64,000 bases of DNA, from positions 31,779-95,778 of the forward strand of contig CAYVMO010000012.1 in NCBI GenBank assembly GCA_964452645.1, in the 5' to 3' direction. Positions 17,282 through 25,048 of this stretch are shown here, in pieces. A model generated the notes under the pieces. That model was not told the origin of the DNA, searched no databases, and was given only the letters and a program-made list of their open reading frames with translations. The translations under genes and the position numbers were made by a program. The stretch's first letter is position 1. Every line of letters begins with the position of its first letter. The DNA comes from CAYXTW01 sp964452645. GTDB lineage: Bacteria; Zixibacteria; MSB-5A5; GN15; PGXB01.

Positions 17282-17376
17282 TTTATTACTCCTTTAACCA
17301 TATCTTTATGTAATATTGCAAACAATCGTGAAGGATGGAATGTTCCTTTTTATCAATTTTGCTATCCACAATTCGC

Positions 17377-17405
17377 TTGACTATCGGAGACGGAAGGAAT
17401 AGATT
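17377..17405 (+). promoter_or_regulatory. Sigma-70-type promoter for the tRNA-Gly/radical SAM/der unit
   Basis: TTGACT (17377-17382), 17-base spacer, TAGATT (17400-17405). The tRNA begins about 15 bases after the expected transcription start. Confidence 0.55.
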
Positions 17406-17426
17406 TATTTCAAAATTGTAAACTTA

Positions 17427-17498
17427 GCGGGCGTAATTCAGCGGTAGAATGCAAGCTTCCCAAGCTTGACGTCGTGGGTTCGACCCCCATCGCCCGCT
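17427..17498 (+). tRNA. tRNA-Gly (anticodon CCC)
   Basis: A 72-base cloverleaf: acceptor stem GCGGGCG/CGCCCGC, D-arm TTCAGCGGTAGAA, anticodon stem CAAGC/GCTTG with loop TTCCCAA giving anticodon CCC, and T-arm with GGTTCGACCCC. The discriminator base is T and CCA is not encoded. It ends 6 bases before the radical SAM start codon, implying a shared transcript. Confidence 0.96.
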
Positions 17499-17504
17499 TT
17501 TATT

Positions 17505-18785
17505 ATGGCTATGAAAATTATCGATGTCGATAAAAACTCGCCTCTGTTGGGGAGAGTAAAACCAGGATATAAATTGGTCTTAATCAATGACCAACCGGTA
17601 TACGATAATCTCGATTATATGTTCAAATCGTCTGATAACAACTTAAGGCTGGTTTTTGAGAATACATCCGGTGACAAGCTCTTATTTAATATAAGGAAAT
17701 CATCCGATTTAGGTTTGACATTCGAAAGCGATAAAATCCTGACCTGCAAAAATAAATGTATATTTTGCTTTGTACATCAGCAGCCAAAAGGGATGCGGCG
17801 CTCTTTGTACATTAAAGATGAAGATTATCGGTTATCATTCACGCATGGTAATTTTATTTCGATGTCGAATTTGAAAAAATACGATTTAAGGCGAATTATA
17901 GCGCAGCGTTTATCACCTTTGTATGTTTCGGTGCATACGACTGATGATGATTTGCGGCGATTCATGTTCGGAAATAAGAATCTGTCGCCGATACGACCGG
18001 TATTGAAATATCTAACCGGCAATGGAATTGTGTTTCATACTCAGGTCGTGGTTTGTCCGGGAATTAACGACTGTTATCATCTGGAAAAGACAATCAACGA
18101 TTTATATGCTCTCTATCCGGGTGTTAAGACAGTCGGTGTCGTACCGGTCGGATTGACGAAATACCGCAATAATCTGCCCCGACTTAAACCTTTCGCAAGG
18201 GAAGAAGCCGCAAATTTGCTTGATAATATTCATATAATGCAGAGTGATTTCCTTGCGCATAGTGGCTCGCGATTTGTTTTCGCCGCCGACGAATTTTATA
18301 TTCTGGCCGGAAGGAAACTACCGGCGATGTCCGAATATGAGGAGATGGAGCAGTTTGAAAATGGAGTCGGTATGATGCGAAAATTCCTGACCGATTTTAA
18401 TCGTCGCAAAAGAGCCCTGTCGAGTATAAAACGAAATAAAAAAATCGCTATGATAACCGGCGAATCGGCTTATGAGATAATCAGAGACAATATTGTTTCC
18501 CAACTGAAAAAAAATCGACTTCGGGTTGATATTTTTCCGGTCGGGAACCGTTTCTGGGGGAAGAATGTTACTGTCAGCGGTTTATTGACCGGTCATGATT
18601 TACTGGCGGCGGTCAGGAAAATAAACAAAAATTATGATATTGCCCTATTGCCGCCCAACTGCCTGAATAATGAAGAGCTTTTTCTGGATGATCTCTCGCT
18701 CGAATTATTTCAAAAAAAGGCCGGTATGGACATTAAAGTCGGATCGTACAATCTGATTGAAACGCTCAGAGAGGTGTCGGCATGA
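17505..18785 (+). CDS. DUF512 radical SAM protein with N-terminal PDZ-like domain
   Basis: A 426-residue member of the DUF512 radical SAM family; function unknown. Residues about 1-75 look like a PDZ-type segment (SPLLGRVKPGYKLVLINDQPV). The Fe-S cluster Cys triad is C81-x3-C85-x2-C88 (CKNKCIFCFV), followed by DYRLSFTHGNFISMSNL and the C-terminal DUF512 region with VTGLLTGHDLL-like sequence (VSGLLTGHDLLAAV). ATG 17505 is chosen because earlier in-frame codons lie inside the tRNA. It overlaps der by 4 bases, the same partnership often seen for this family, which hints at a ribosome- or GTPase-related role. Confidence 0.88.
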   Translation: MAMKIIDVDKNSPLLGRVKPGYKLVLINDQPVYDNLDYMFKSSDNNLRLVFENTSGDKLLFNIRKSSDLGLTFESDKILTCKNKCIFCFVHQQPKGMRRSLYIKDEDYRLSFTHGNFISMSNLKKYDLRRIIAQRLSPLYVSVHTTDDDLRRFMFGNKNLSPIRPVLKYLTGNGIVFHTQVVVCPGINDCYHLEKTINDLYALYPGVKTVGVVPVGLTKYRNNLPRLKPFAREEAANLLDNIHIMQSDFLAHSGSRFVFAADEFYILAGRKLPAMSEYEEMEQFENGVGMMRKFLTDFNRRKRALSSIKRNKKIAMITGESAYEIIRDNIVSQLKKNRLRVDIFPVGNRFWGKNVTVSGLLTGHDLLAAVRKINKNYDIALLPPNCLNNEELFLDDLSLELFQKKAGMDIKVGSYNLIETLREVSA

Positions 18786-20092
18786 GTTTTCCGCTGGTGG
18801 CGCTGATTGGTCATCCTAATGTCGGGAAATCATCGCTGTTTAACCGCTTTTTGCAGAAGCGATTGGCGATTGTCGATGACACGCCGGGTGTCACCCGCGA
18901 TCGTAATTATTCCTTATGCGAATGGGCGGGACGGGAATTCTACCTGATTGATACCGGCGGTATTATCCCCGGGACAAAAAGCGGCATCAGCCGGATGGTT
19001 CTGGAGCAGTCGGAGATGGCCATCGAACAGGCCGACCTGATTGTTCTCATAGTCGATTGCCAGACCGGAGTGGATAATATCGATCAAAAAATTGCCTCCC
19101 GATTGCTGAAATCGGACAAAAAAGTCCTTTTGCTGGTCAATAAAGTCGACCGTGATATCGATGAAGCTGAAATTTTTCAGTTTATGAAACTCGGTCTGGG
19201 GGACCCGATGGCGGTTTCGGCGACGGTCGGATTGGGCATCGGGGAGGCGCTTGACAGTATTGTCGCATTGCTGCCGTCGGTCGAAGAAAGCGCCGCTGAA
19301 GATGAGGCGGTCAGAATTGCGGTTATCGGCCGACCCAATGTCGGCAAGTCGATGTTCATAAATCGCCTTATCGGCGAGGAGCGGACGATCGTATCGGAGA
19401 TTCCCGGAACGACGCGCGATGCGGTCGATACTCCTTTCGTATTCGAAGGGCGGAAATATGTACTTATCGATACCGCCGGATTGCGACGGAAATCGAAAGT
19501 CACGGAAGATATCGAGTATTATACGACACTGCGAACGCTTCGAACTATCGAAAATTGCGATGTGGCGGTCGTTCTTCTCGATGCCTCCGAGGGATTGCTA
19601 TTTCAGGATTTGAAAGTTATCGAAGATGCCGCCTCGGCTCGAAGGGCGATTATTCTGGCAGCCAATAAATGGGATTTGGTCGAGAAAGATGATCGAACCG
19701 CCGACCGGTTTACGGCAGAGGTCAAAAAGCATGCCCGGACGCTTTCATATATTCCGATCATTTATATTTCGGCCCTGACCGGGCAACGAGTAATCAAGAG
19801 CGTTGCATTAATTGATAAAGTGTACCAAAGCTGGCACCGTCGATTACCTACCGCCGAACTGAATACATTTCTCGAAGAAATCGTGCAGAAACAACCGCCG
19901 GCCGCGGCTCGCGGCAAGTACATCAGGCTTTATTATATCACTCAGGCCGGTATCAGGCCGCCGACCTTCGTGCTTTTCAGCAATAATCCCAAACTGCTTC
20001 AAAAAAGTTATCTGCGCTATATTGAAAATCAGTTGCGGGAAAGATATGATTTCGAAGGCATCCCGATTCGCATCAAAATCAAAAAACGATGA
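18782..20092 (+). CDS. der: Ribosome-assembly GTPase Der (EngA)
   Basis: A 436-residue tandem GTPase needed for 50S subunit maturation. Two full G domains are visible: GHPNVGKSSLFN, DTPGVTRDR, DTGG and NKVD in the first; GRPNVGKSMFIN, GTTRDAVDTPF, DTAGLRRKSKV and NKWD in the second. A KH-like domain ends in FEGIPIRIKIKKR, as in the family. Length is normal. The start codon overlaps the radical SAM stop (ATGA). Confidence 0.97.
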   Translation: MSFPLVALIGHPNVGKSSLFNRFLQKRLAIVDDTPGVTRDRNYSLCEWAGREFYLIDTGGIIPGTKSGISRMVLEQSEMAIEQADLIVLIVDCQTGVDNIDQKIASRLLKSDKKVLLLVNKVDRDIDEAEIFQFMKLGLGDPMAVSATVGLGIGEALDSIVALLPSVEESAAEDEAVRIAVIGRPNVGKSMFINRLIGEERTIVSEIPGTTRDAVDTPFVFEGRKYVLIDTAGLRRKSKVTEDIEYYTTLRTLRTIENCDVAVVLLDASEGLLFQDLKVIEDAASARRAIILAANKWDLVEKDDRTADRFTAEVKKHARTLSYIPIIYISALTGQRVIKSVALIDKVYQSWHRRLPTAELNTFLEEIVQKQPPAAARGKYIRLYYITQAGIRPPTFVLFSNNPKLLQKSYLRYIENQLRERYDFEGIPIRIKIKKR

Positions 20093-20129
20093 CATAAAAA
20101 AACCCGCCGACCGGCAAAAATCAGCGGGT
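20093..20129 (-). terminator. Terminator of the PEP-CTERM gene
   Basis: Read on the minus strand, ACCCGC (complement of 20124-20129) pairs with GCGGGT (complement of 20102-20107) and is followed by seven T. It lies between convergent genes and may serve der in part. Confidence 0.6.
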
Positions 20130-20149
20130 ATCTTCTCTGGGCTGGTTTA

Positions 20150-20524
20150 TTATTTCAAGAATTTTTTTCTTATTCCTATACCGGCCAAACCGATGCCTAT
20201 TAAAATCAGCGTGGTCGGCTCCGGGGTGGTTGCGGTCCCGGGCCGGCAAATTTTATTATCACCGGTGTTGCCTGATTCTGATGCTCCTGTCCCATAATCA
20301 TAAAATCCGGAATAATATGTTGAATTCAATCCGAAGCTTCCGGTCGCGTAATCCCAACCATATCCACTACCACCATAGAAATCGTAATTGTAGTTCAAAC
20401 TCCTGATATCCTGATCTTCGACCCTGAAGGTCGTTGTCAAATCGGTGGAGAAAGTTGTCAGTTGGGCATTCGCGACTGAAACGGTTACGATTAAGAGAAT
20501 CAGTATGCCAGCGAGCTTTTTCAT
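20150..20524 (-). CDS. PEP-CTERM sorting-domain protein
   Basis: A 124-residue exported protein. Start 20524 is supported by GAGGAA upstream and a signal peptide (MKKLAGILILLIVTVSVANA). The body is Tyr/Gly/Ser-rich (YNYDFYGGSGYGWDYATG). The C-terminus is a classic PEP-CTERM signal: TPEPTTL, a hydrophobic helix, then RKKFLK. Such proteins are processed by exosortase and usually belong to extracellular matrix or exopolysaccharide systems. A sigma-54-type promoter lies directly upstream, as described for many PEP-CTERM genes. No exosortase is in the window. Confidence 0.85.
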   Translation of the reverse strand: MKKLAGILILLIVTVSVANAQLTTFSTDLTTTFRVEDQDIRSLNYNYDFYGGSGYGWDYATGSFGLNSTYYSGFYDYGTGASESGNTGDNKICRPGTATTPEPTTLILIGIGLAGIGIRKKFLK

Positions 20525-20550
20525 TATTATTCCTCTCAAGTGTATTTGCA

Positions 20551-20566
20551 TGCAATTTCCGGGCCG
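20551..20566 (-). promoter_or_regulatory. Sigma-54-type promoter for the PEP-CTERM gene
   Basis: Minus-strand CGGCCCG-N4-TTGCA keeps the required GG-N10-GC spacing and a perfect -12 TTGCA; the first base of the -24 box is C rather than T. It lies 27 bases before the start codon. Confidence 0.55.
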
Positions 20567-20942
20567 ATCCGACAGATAGAAACATAGATGTACTGCCGTC
20601 AACAGACTAAAAATGTAATGCATTAATTAGGATAAAAATTGCCTTATTTGACTGTCGGTAAGTGTCGAATTGCTTGTGGGACAGCATCTTTAACCAAATC
20701 CTCGGATTTTATTACGACGAACGCTGCGAAATATTTCTCATTTAAACAGCGCCGAAGATGTTTTAATTTATTTCCTACCGTTATCCGGTATTACCGGACG
20801 TCGGGCTTTGTCCTCAAAAAACCGTAAAAATGGATATTCGGTGATATTCTTTCTGCCGTTTTTGTGCAGGCGGACGCCTATTTTTTCGGGCGATTTTACA
20901 TTGCAGAACAGCCATTTCATGGATTAATGGCGGCGTTTTTCA
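20567..20942. other. Intergenic region between the PEP-CTERM and PP2C genes
   Basis: No convincing gene. A short Cys/Arg-rich open frame (20639-20827, + strand) has no ribosome site or recognisable family and was not accepted. Space would suit an upstream activator site for the sigma-54 promoter. Confidence 0.3.
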
Positions 20943-20970
20943 TAAAATCATCTCTTTTTATGCCGAATAA
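20943..20970 (+). promoter_or_regulatory. Possible sigma-28-type promoter for the PP2C gene
   Basis: TAAAATCA (20943-20950), an 11-base spacer and GCCGAATAA (20962-20970), close to TAAAGTTT-N11-GCCGATAA. The -10 ends only 6 bases before ATG 20977, so the message would be almost leaderless or translation would start at a later ATG. Confidence 0.4.
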
Positions 20971-20976
20971 GTTCTT

Positions 20977-22269
20977 ATGAATCATACCGGTTCGATTGAA
21001 GATCATGTCTTTGAACTGCAAAGCAGTCTTGAAAAAACCCGATGGACGCTTCATGATATGGCCACGATGGGGGCACTTATTGCCTCGATTCATGACCTGG
21101 AAACGATTCTCTCGGTGGTGATGGAAATGTCGATACGTATGGTTGAGGGTGAAGTTGGTCTGATTCAACTTCAGGAGAAAGGTGAACTGGTTACGCGAGT
21201 GAATTGGGGGGTGGATGATACTATAATTAAGAGCATAATCTATAAAGACGATGAAGACATTTCCAATTATTGTTATAACAAACAGGAAGCGATTATCGAA
21301 ACGGAATTTGATCAAAAACTCGAATACGGTCCTCAAATAAAAAGTTTTGTTGCTCTTCCGATTAAATCCCGCGCCCGATGCCACGGTATGATCCTGATTA
21401 TAAATAAAGCGGCGGGTGATAATTTTTCCGATAATGATAAAACCAATCTTGAAATGCTTATGAATTTCGCGGCCGTTGCGATAGACAATTCCATTCTGCT
21501 GAAAGAATCTCTGGCCCGGCAAAAATTCGAGCAGGAGCTGGAAATCGCCCGCCAGATACAGGAGACGATATTGCCGGACAGGGAAGCGAAAATCGACGGG
21601 GTCGAAATCGGCACCGCTTATTTTCCGGCTCACGAGGTCGGCGGCGACTTTTACGATATAATTAAAATAAATGAGGCCGATTTTCTGTTTGTCATTGGCG
21701 ATGTTTCCAACAAGGGGGTACCGGCGGCGATGGTGATGTCGGCCGCCTCGGCTATTATCAAAACGCAACTGGATCGAGATCCGTCGGTGAATCCGGCTCG
21801 ACTGGTAGCACGCCTGAATAATATTCTGTGCCGCGGGATTATTAAATCGCATGAGATGTTCATAACTATTTTTATTGCCCGATTTAATATGGAAAAAAGA
21901 GAACTCGTCTATTGTAATGCCGGTCATCTTCCACCGTTGTTCTGGGCGGCGGCGAAAAAGGAAATGCTCGAATTGAGATCCGGCGGTACATTTGTTGGTC
22001 AGTTTCCGGATATGGATTACAAACAGGGCGAATTACAGTTTCGTGCAAACGACATTATTTTTGCGTTTACCGACGGGTTGACTGAAGCGGAGAATGCGCA
22101 GGGTGAATTTTTCGGGCTGGAACGGGCCATGCAGGTTTTTTTATCGGTTAAGGATGTTACGCCGAATGAATTTTGTATGAAAGTAAAGGAATGGGTTAAT
22201 CGTTTTGCCGAAGGGGCCAGCGAGGACACGGTCGACGATTTCACTCTCGTCAATCTACGAATAACCTGA
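20977..22269 (+). CDS. GAF-PP2C (RsbU/SpoIIE-type) serine phosphatase
   Basis: A 430-residue cytosolic signalling phosphatase. Residues about 30-170 form a GAF-type sensor (LETILSVVMEMSIRMVEGEVGLIQL). Residues about 190-430 form the SpoIIE/PP2C catalytic domain, with VGGDFYDIIKI, FVIGDVSNKGVPAAMVMS and FTDGLTEAEN supplying the metal-binding Asp residues. In partner-switching systems it dephosphorylates an anti-sigma antagonist. An RsbW-like kinase and a STAS antagonist follow immediately, completing the circuit. No transmembrane segment, and a very weak ribosome site. Confidence 0.9.
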   Translation: MNHTGSIEDHVFELQSSLEKTRWTLHDMATMGALIASIHDLETILSVVMEMSIRMVEGEVGLIQLQEKGELVTRVNWGVDDTIIKSIIYKDDEDISNYCYNKQEAIIETEFDQKLEYGPQIKSFVALPIKSRARCHGMILIINKAAGDNFSDNDKTNLEMLMNFAAVAIDNSILLKESLARQKFEQELEIARQIQETILPDREAKIDGVEIGTAYFPAHEVGGDFYDIIKINEADFLFVIGDVSNKGVPAAMVMSAASAIIKTQLDRDPSVNPARLVARLNNILCRGIIKSHEMFITIFIARFNMEKRELVYCNAGHLPPLFWAAAKKEMLELRSGGTFVGQFPDMDYKQGELQFRANDIIFAFTDGLTEAENAQGEFFGLERAMQVFLSVKDVTPNEFCMKVKEWVNRFAEGASEDTVDDFTLVNLRIT

Positions 22270-22277
22270 CCTTGATT

Positions 22278-22724
22278 ATGGGACAGACAAAGTTTTTTTA
22301 CAAATCAGTGCTTGAATCCGAGGGGCAGGCTTATACCGATGTAAAAAAGGTCCTGCAGGAGGCCAAAATCCCTGCCCGAGCGATGCATAAAATTATGCTG
22401 GCGATTTCGGAAGCGTTTACCAACGCCCTGATTCATGGAAACAAATATAATCCGGAAAAGACGATAGAAATCCGCTTATCGGTTAATAATAAGGCTGTCA
22501 CTGCCGATGTTATTGATGAGGGCCTCTGTGATATGAAGGCATTAAGTAATGGGAAATCCCCGACTTCCAGTGATGAGGGGGGAAGGGGAATTGACCTGAT
22601 CGAAAAGATGGCCGATGAATTCGAGGTCCGCAAAAATAATCGTACCGGCGGAATGCAGGTTTGGATGAAGTTTTACGGAAGCCGGTATGAAGATATTAAA
22701 GATCCTTATGTATATCGGAGGTAA
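22278..22724 (+). CDS. RsbW-like anti-sigma/anti-regulator serine kinase
   Basis: About 148 residues with a GHKL ATPase fold. The N box is AISEAFTNALIHGN, the G1 box is DEGLCD and the G2-type loop is SDEGGRGIDLIEKMADEF. Such proteins phosphorylate the STAS partner and bind either it or a sigma factor/regulator. It starts 9 bases after the PP2C gene (TTG 22272 is an alternative) and ends 3 bases before the STAS gene. Its binding target is not identified; no general-stress sigma factor is present in the window. Confidence 0.88.
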   Translation: MGQTKFFYKSVLESEGQAYTDVKKVLQEAKIPARAMHKIMLAISEAFTNALIHGNKYNPEKTIEIRLSVNNKAVTADVIDEGLCDMKALSNGKSPTSSDEGGRGIDLIEKMADEFEVRKNNRTGGMQVWMKFYGSRYEDIKDPYVYRR

Positions 22725-22726
22725 AG

Positions 22727-23077
22727 ATGGAATTTGACAGTAGGGAACACGGCACCGTTGTAATTTTATCCCTGACCGGCCGTCTTGATTTGAGTAACGG
22801 GGGAAAATTGAAAGAGGAAATTAAGAGGCTCCTGAATTCCGGGAAATCCTCGATCCATCTCAATCTGGGAAATGTGGAATTCGTTAACAGTTCCGGTCTT
22901 GGCGCTCTGGTTTCAATAATGAAAGAAATCAGACTTCAAAAAGGACGTCTGACGTTGTCGGATCTGGCCGATTATGTCCAGGAAATTTTCGATATAACTC
23001 AGCTGTCGCACATTTTTGAGATATTCGCCACCGAAAAAGAAGCCCTGAGCTCTTATGAGATGATTACCAGTAATTAA
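22727..23077 (+). CDS. STAS-domain anti-sigma-factor antagonist
   Basis: A 116-residue RsbV/SpoIIAA-like protein. Hallmarks are VVILSLTGRLDLSNGGKLKEE and LNLGNVEFVNSSGLGALVSIM, where the Ser pair in NSSGLG is the usual phosphorylation site. The ribosome site GGAGG lies just before the start. It forms one operon with the phosphatase and kinase genes upstream. Confidence 0.93.
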   Translation: MEFDSREHGTVVILSLTGRLDLSNGGKLKEEIKRLLNSGKSSIHLNLGNVEFVNSSGLGALVSIMKEIRLQKGRLTLSDLADYVQEIFDITQLSHIFEIFATEKEALSSYEMITSN

Positions 23078-23115
23078 TGGGCAATTCAATCCTGTAATAA
23101 TTAAGAGGGTGTCAG

Positions 23116-23526
23116 GTGAGGCGAAAAAATATAATTGTCGTTGATGACGAGCTTCTTATCCGCGATTTGCTGTATGACTTTTTTTCGGAGAAGGATTGGG
23201 GAGTCTCGGTTTTCGACGGCGGTGAAAAGGCACTGGAAGCGATTAAAAGCAGGCGGTACGATATCGGTTTGGTTGACCTGAAGATGCCGGATATCGACGG
23301 CTTATCGTTCATCAAAAAATTAAGAAATTCACACCCGACCATGCCGGTGGTGATTATGACCGCTTTTCCGTCGGTGGAAACGGCGGTCGAAGCGCTGCGA
23401 CTTAAGGTCGATGATTATATCATCAAGCCGTTCAATATCAACAAATTGTTTAAAACACTCGATGAATTAATCGAACGGCGTCGGAAACAGATCGAAGCCG
23501 TCGAGGCTGAAGATCTTCTGCTGTAA
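23116..23526 (+). CDS. Stand-alone response-regulator receiver protein
   Basis: A 136-residue CheY-like receiver with VVDDE (acidic pocket), phosphoacceptor Asp in GLVDLKMPDIDG, Thr in MTAFPS and Lys in IKPFN. A short helix (LIERRRKQIEAVEAEDLLL) follows, with no output domain. GTG 23116 is the start, preceded by GAGGG. It lies between the partner-switching genes and the histidine kinase and may receive phosphate from that kinase. Confidence 0.9.
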   Translation: MRRKNIIVVDDELLIRDLLYDFFSEKDWGVSVFDGGEKALEAIKSRRYDIGLVDLKMPDIDGLSFIKKLRNSHPTMPVVIMTAFPSVETAVEALRLKVDDYIIKPFNINKLFKTLDELIERRRKQIEAVEAEDLLL

Positions 23527-23730
23527 ATTAACCGGCTATATGCATACGCTTTATTTTGTATGCGAATAAAATCATTGATAAGAAGTCTGATGCCGACAAG
23601 ACTTCTAAACGGATAATATCTGAACGGTTTGTCTATCGGAATTCCGTCAAATAAAAAAGTCTACAGTTTTTTGTTGCCAAGGAAAAATCGATTTCTTTTC
23701 TTTTTCACGGAAGAAAGGGGATGTATTGCG

Positions 23731-25032
23731 ATGGATAATAGGGAATCCATGGATATCGATATTGACAATGACATCGGGCAGTTCGCCGAATCGTATGCAT
23801 CATTCAATAAAATCGTAAATAAGATTCAAAGACAATATCTATCACTGAAAGAAACGTACGAGAAACAGAGCGAAGAACTGCAGGCGGTCAATCGTACACT
23901 GCAGGCGACCATGGTTGAAAATCGAGCAGTTACCGAATTCCTGGACAGTATCCTGAATTCATTATCATCAGGGGTCATCGTTATCGATAAGTCGGGCCGG
24001 GTAACGCTGGTAAATCCCGCCGCCAGAAAATTGCTTGGTCTGCAAGAAGATATACGCGACATCAAGGGCAGGCATTATGATGAGTTTATTCTGGCCGGTG
24101 AAAATCAGGAATGTTCGGCCATTGAGGCTATCCGCATCGGCGAGACGGTCAATAATGCCTCGAAAAAAATCAGGACGTTGTACGGAACGACTTTATCACT
24201 CTCAGTATCCACCTCACTTCTGAAAAACCGCAGCGGCGATATCGTCGGGGCGGTCGAATTGTTTTATGATGTTTCCAAAATGGAAAGAATGGAAGAGCAG
24301 CTATCACGCATGAAAATTCTCGCCTCACTGGGTGAGATGGCGGCCACGATTGCCCATGAAGTGCGGAATCCGCTGGCCGGGATAGGCGGTTTTGCGTCGC
24401 TTCTGGCCCGCGATCTCGGCAATGATGTTGTCAAAAGAGATATGGCCCGAAAAATTGTCGAAGGTGTCGACAGTATCAATAACACGATTCAAACGCTGCT
24501 TGATTTTGCGCGACGCGAAAAAGTGAACAAAGCGAGTGTCGATCTGAACGCTTATCTGAATATCGTCCTCGATGATTTCGAGCCGGCGCTGAAAACGTCC
24601 CTGAAGACCATCAAACGATGTTTCTCGGCCGGAGACAGTATTACGGTCGATATCGATCGCCAGCTTTTTAAACAGGCGATTATTAATCTTATAAAAAACA
24701 GTTATGAAGCCGGGGGAGATAATGCTTGGGTGTGCGTCATGACCGGTATTATGCCTCTGGCCAAAGCGCAGAAAGAATATGGCGATAAAGTCGAGCTTTC
24801 GGGCGGGGAGACTCTGGCGCAGATTATTATTGAAGATAATGGTCCGGGAATACCGGAAGAAGACGTCGGCAAAATATTTTCACCGTTTTTTTCGACGAAG
24901 GAAAACGGAACCGGTTTGGGTCTGTCGATCGCGTGGAAAATAGTCAAGGCTCATGGCGGCGACCTGTCGGCGACGTCAAAAGAGGGGAAAGGGACCAGGT
25001 TTTCGATTCTGCTGCCGGTCATAAAAGACTGA
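23731..25032 (+). CDS. Soluble PAS-domain sensor histidine kinase
   Basis: A 433-residue kinase without membrane segments. It has an N-terminal coiled coil (residues about 20-75), a PAS domain (FLDSILNSLSSGVIVIDKSGRVTLVNPAA), a HisKA helix with MAATIAHEVRNPLAGI (phosphoacceptor His) and HATPase boxes NLIKNSYEA, EDNGPGIPEE and GTGLGLSIAW. It is placed 16 bases before the NtrC-type regulator. In flagellated bacteria this arrangement (FleS/FlrB-like) controls class III sigma-54 genes. ATG 23731 follows an AAAGGGG; longer starts add an unlikely leader. Confidence 0.9.
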   Translation: MDNRESMDIDIDNDIGQFAESYASFNKIVNKIQRQYLSLKETYEKQSEELQAVNRTLQATMVENRAVTEFLDSILNSLSSGVIVIDKSGRVTLVNPAARKLLGLQEDIRDIKGRHYDEFILAGENQECSAIEAIRIGETVNNASKKIRTLYGTTLSLSVSTSLLKNRSGDIVGAVELFYDVSKMERMEEQLSRMKILASLGEMAATIAHEVRNPLAGIGGFASLLARDLGNDVVKRDMARKIVEGVDSINNTIQTLLDFARREKVNKASVDLNAYLNIVLDDFEPALKTSLKTIKRCFSAGDSITVDIDRQLFKQAIINLIKNSYEAGGDNAWVCVMTGIMPLAKAQKEYGDKVELSGGETLAQIIIEDNGPGIPEEDVGKIFSPFFSTKENGTGLGLSIAWKIVKAHGGDLSATSKEGKGTRFSILLPVIKD

Positions 25033-25048
25033 TTAAGGAGAAAATAAC

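Noticed and set aside
20639..20827. A 62-residue Cys/Arg-rich open frame upstream of the PP2C gene
   Set aside because: No Shine-Dalgarno sequence, no recognisable family, and composition typical of non-coding sequence.
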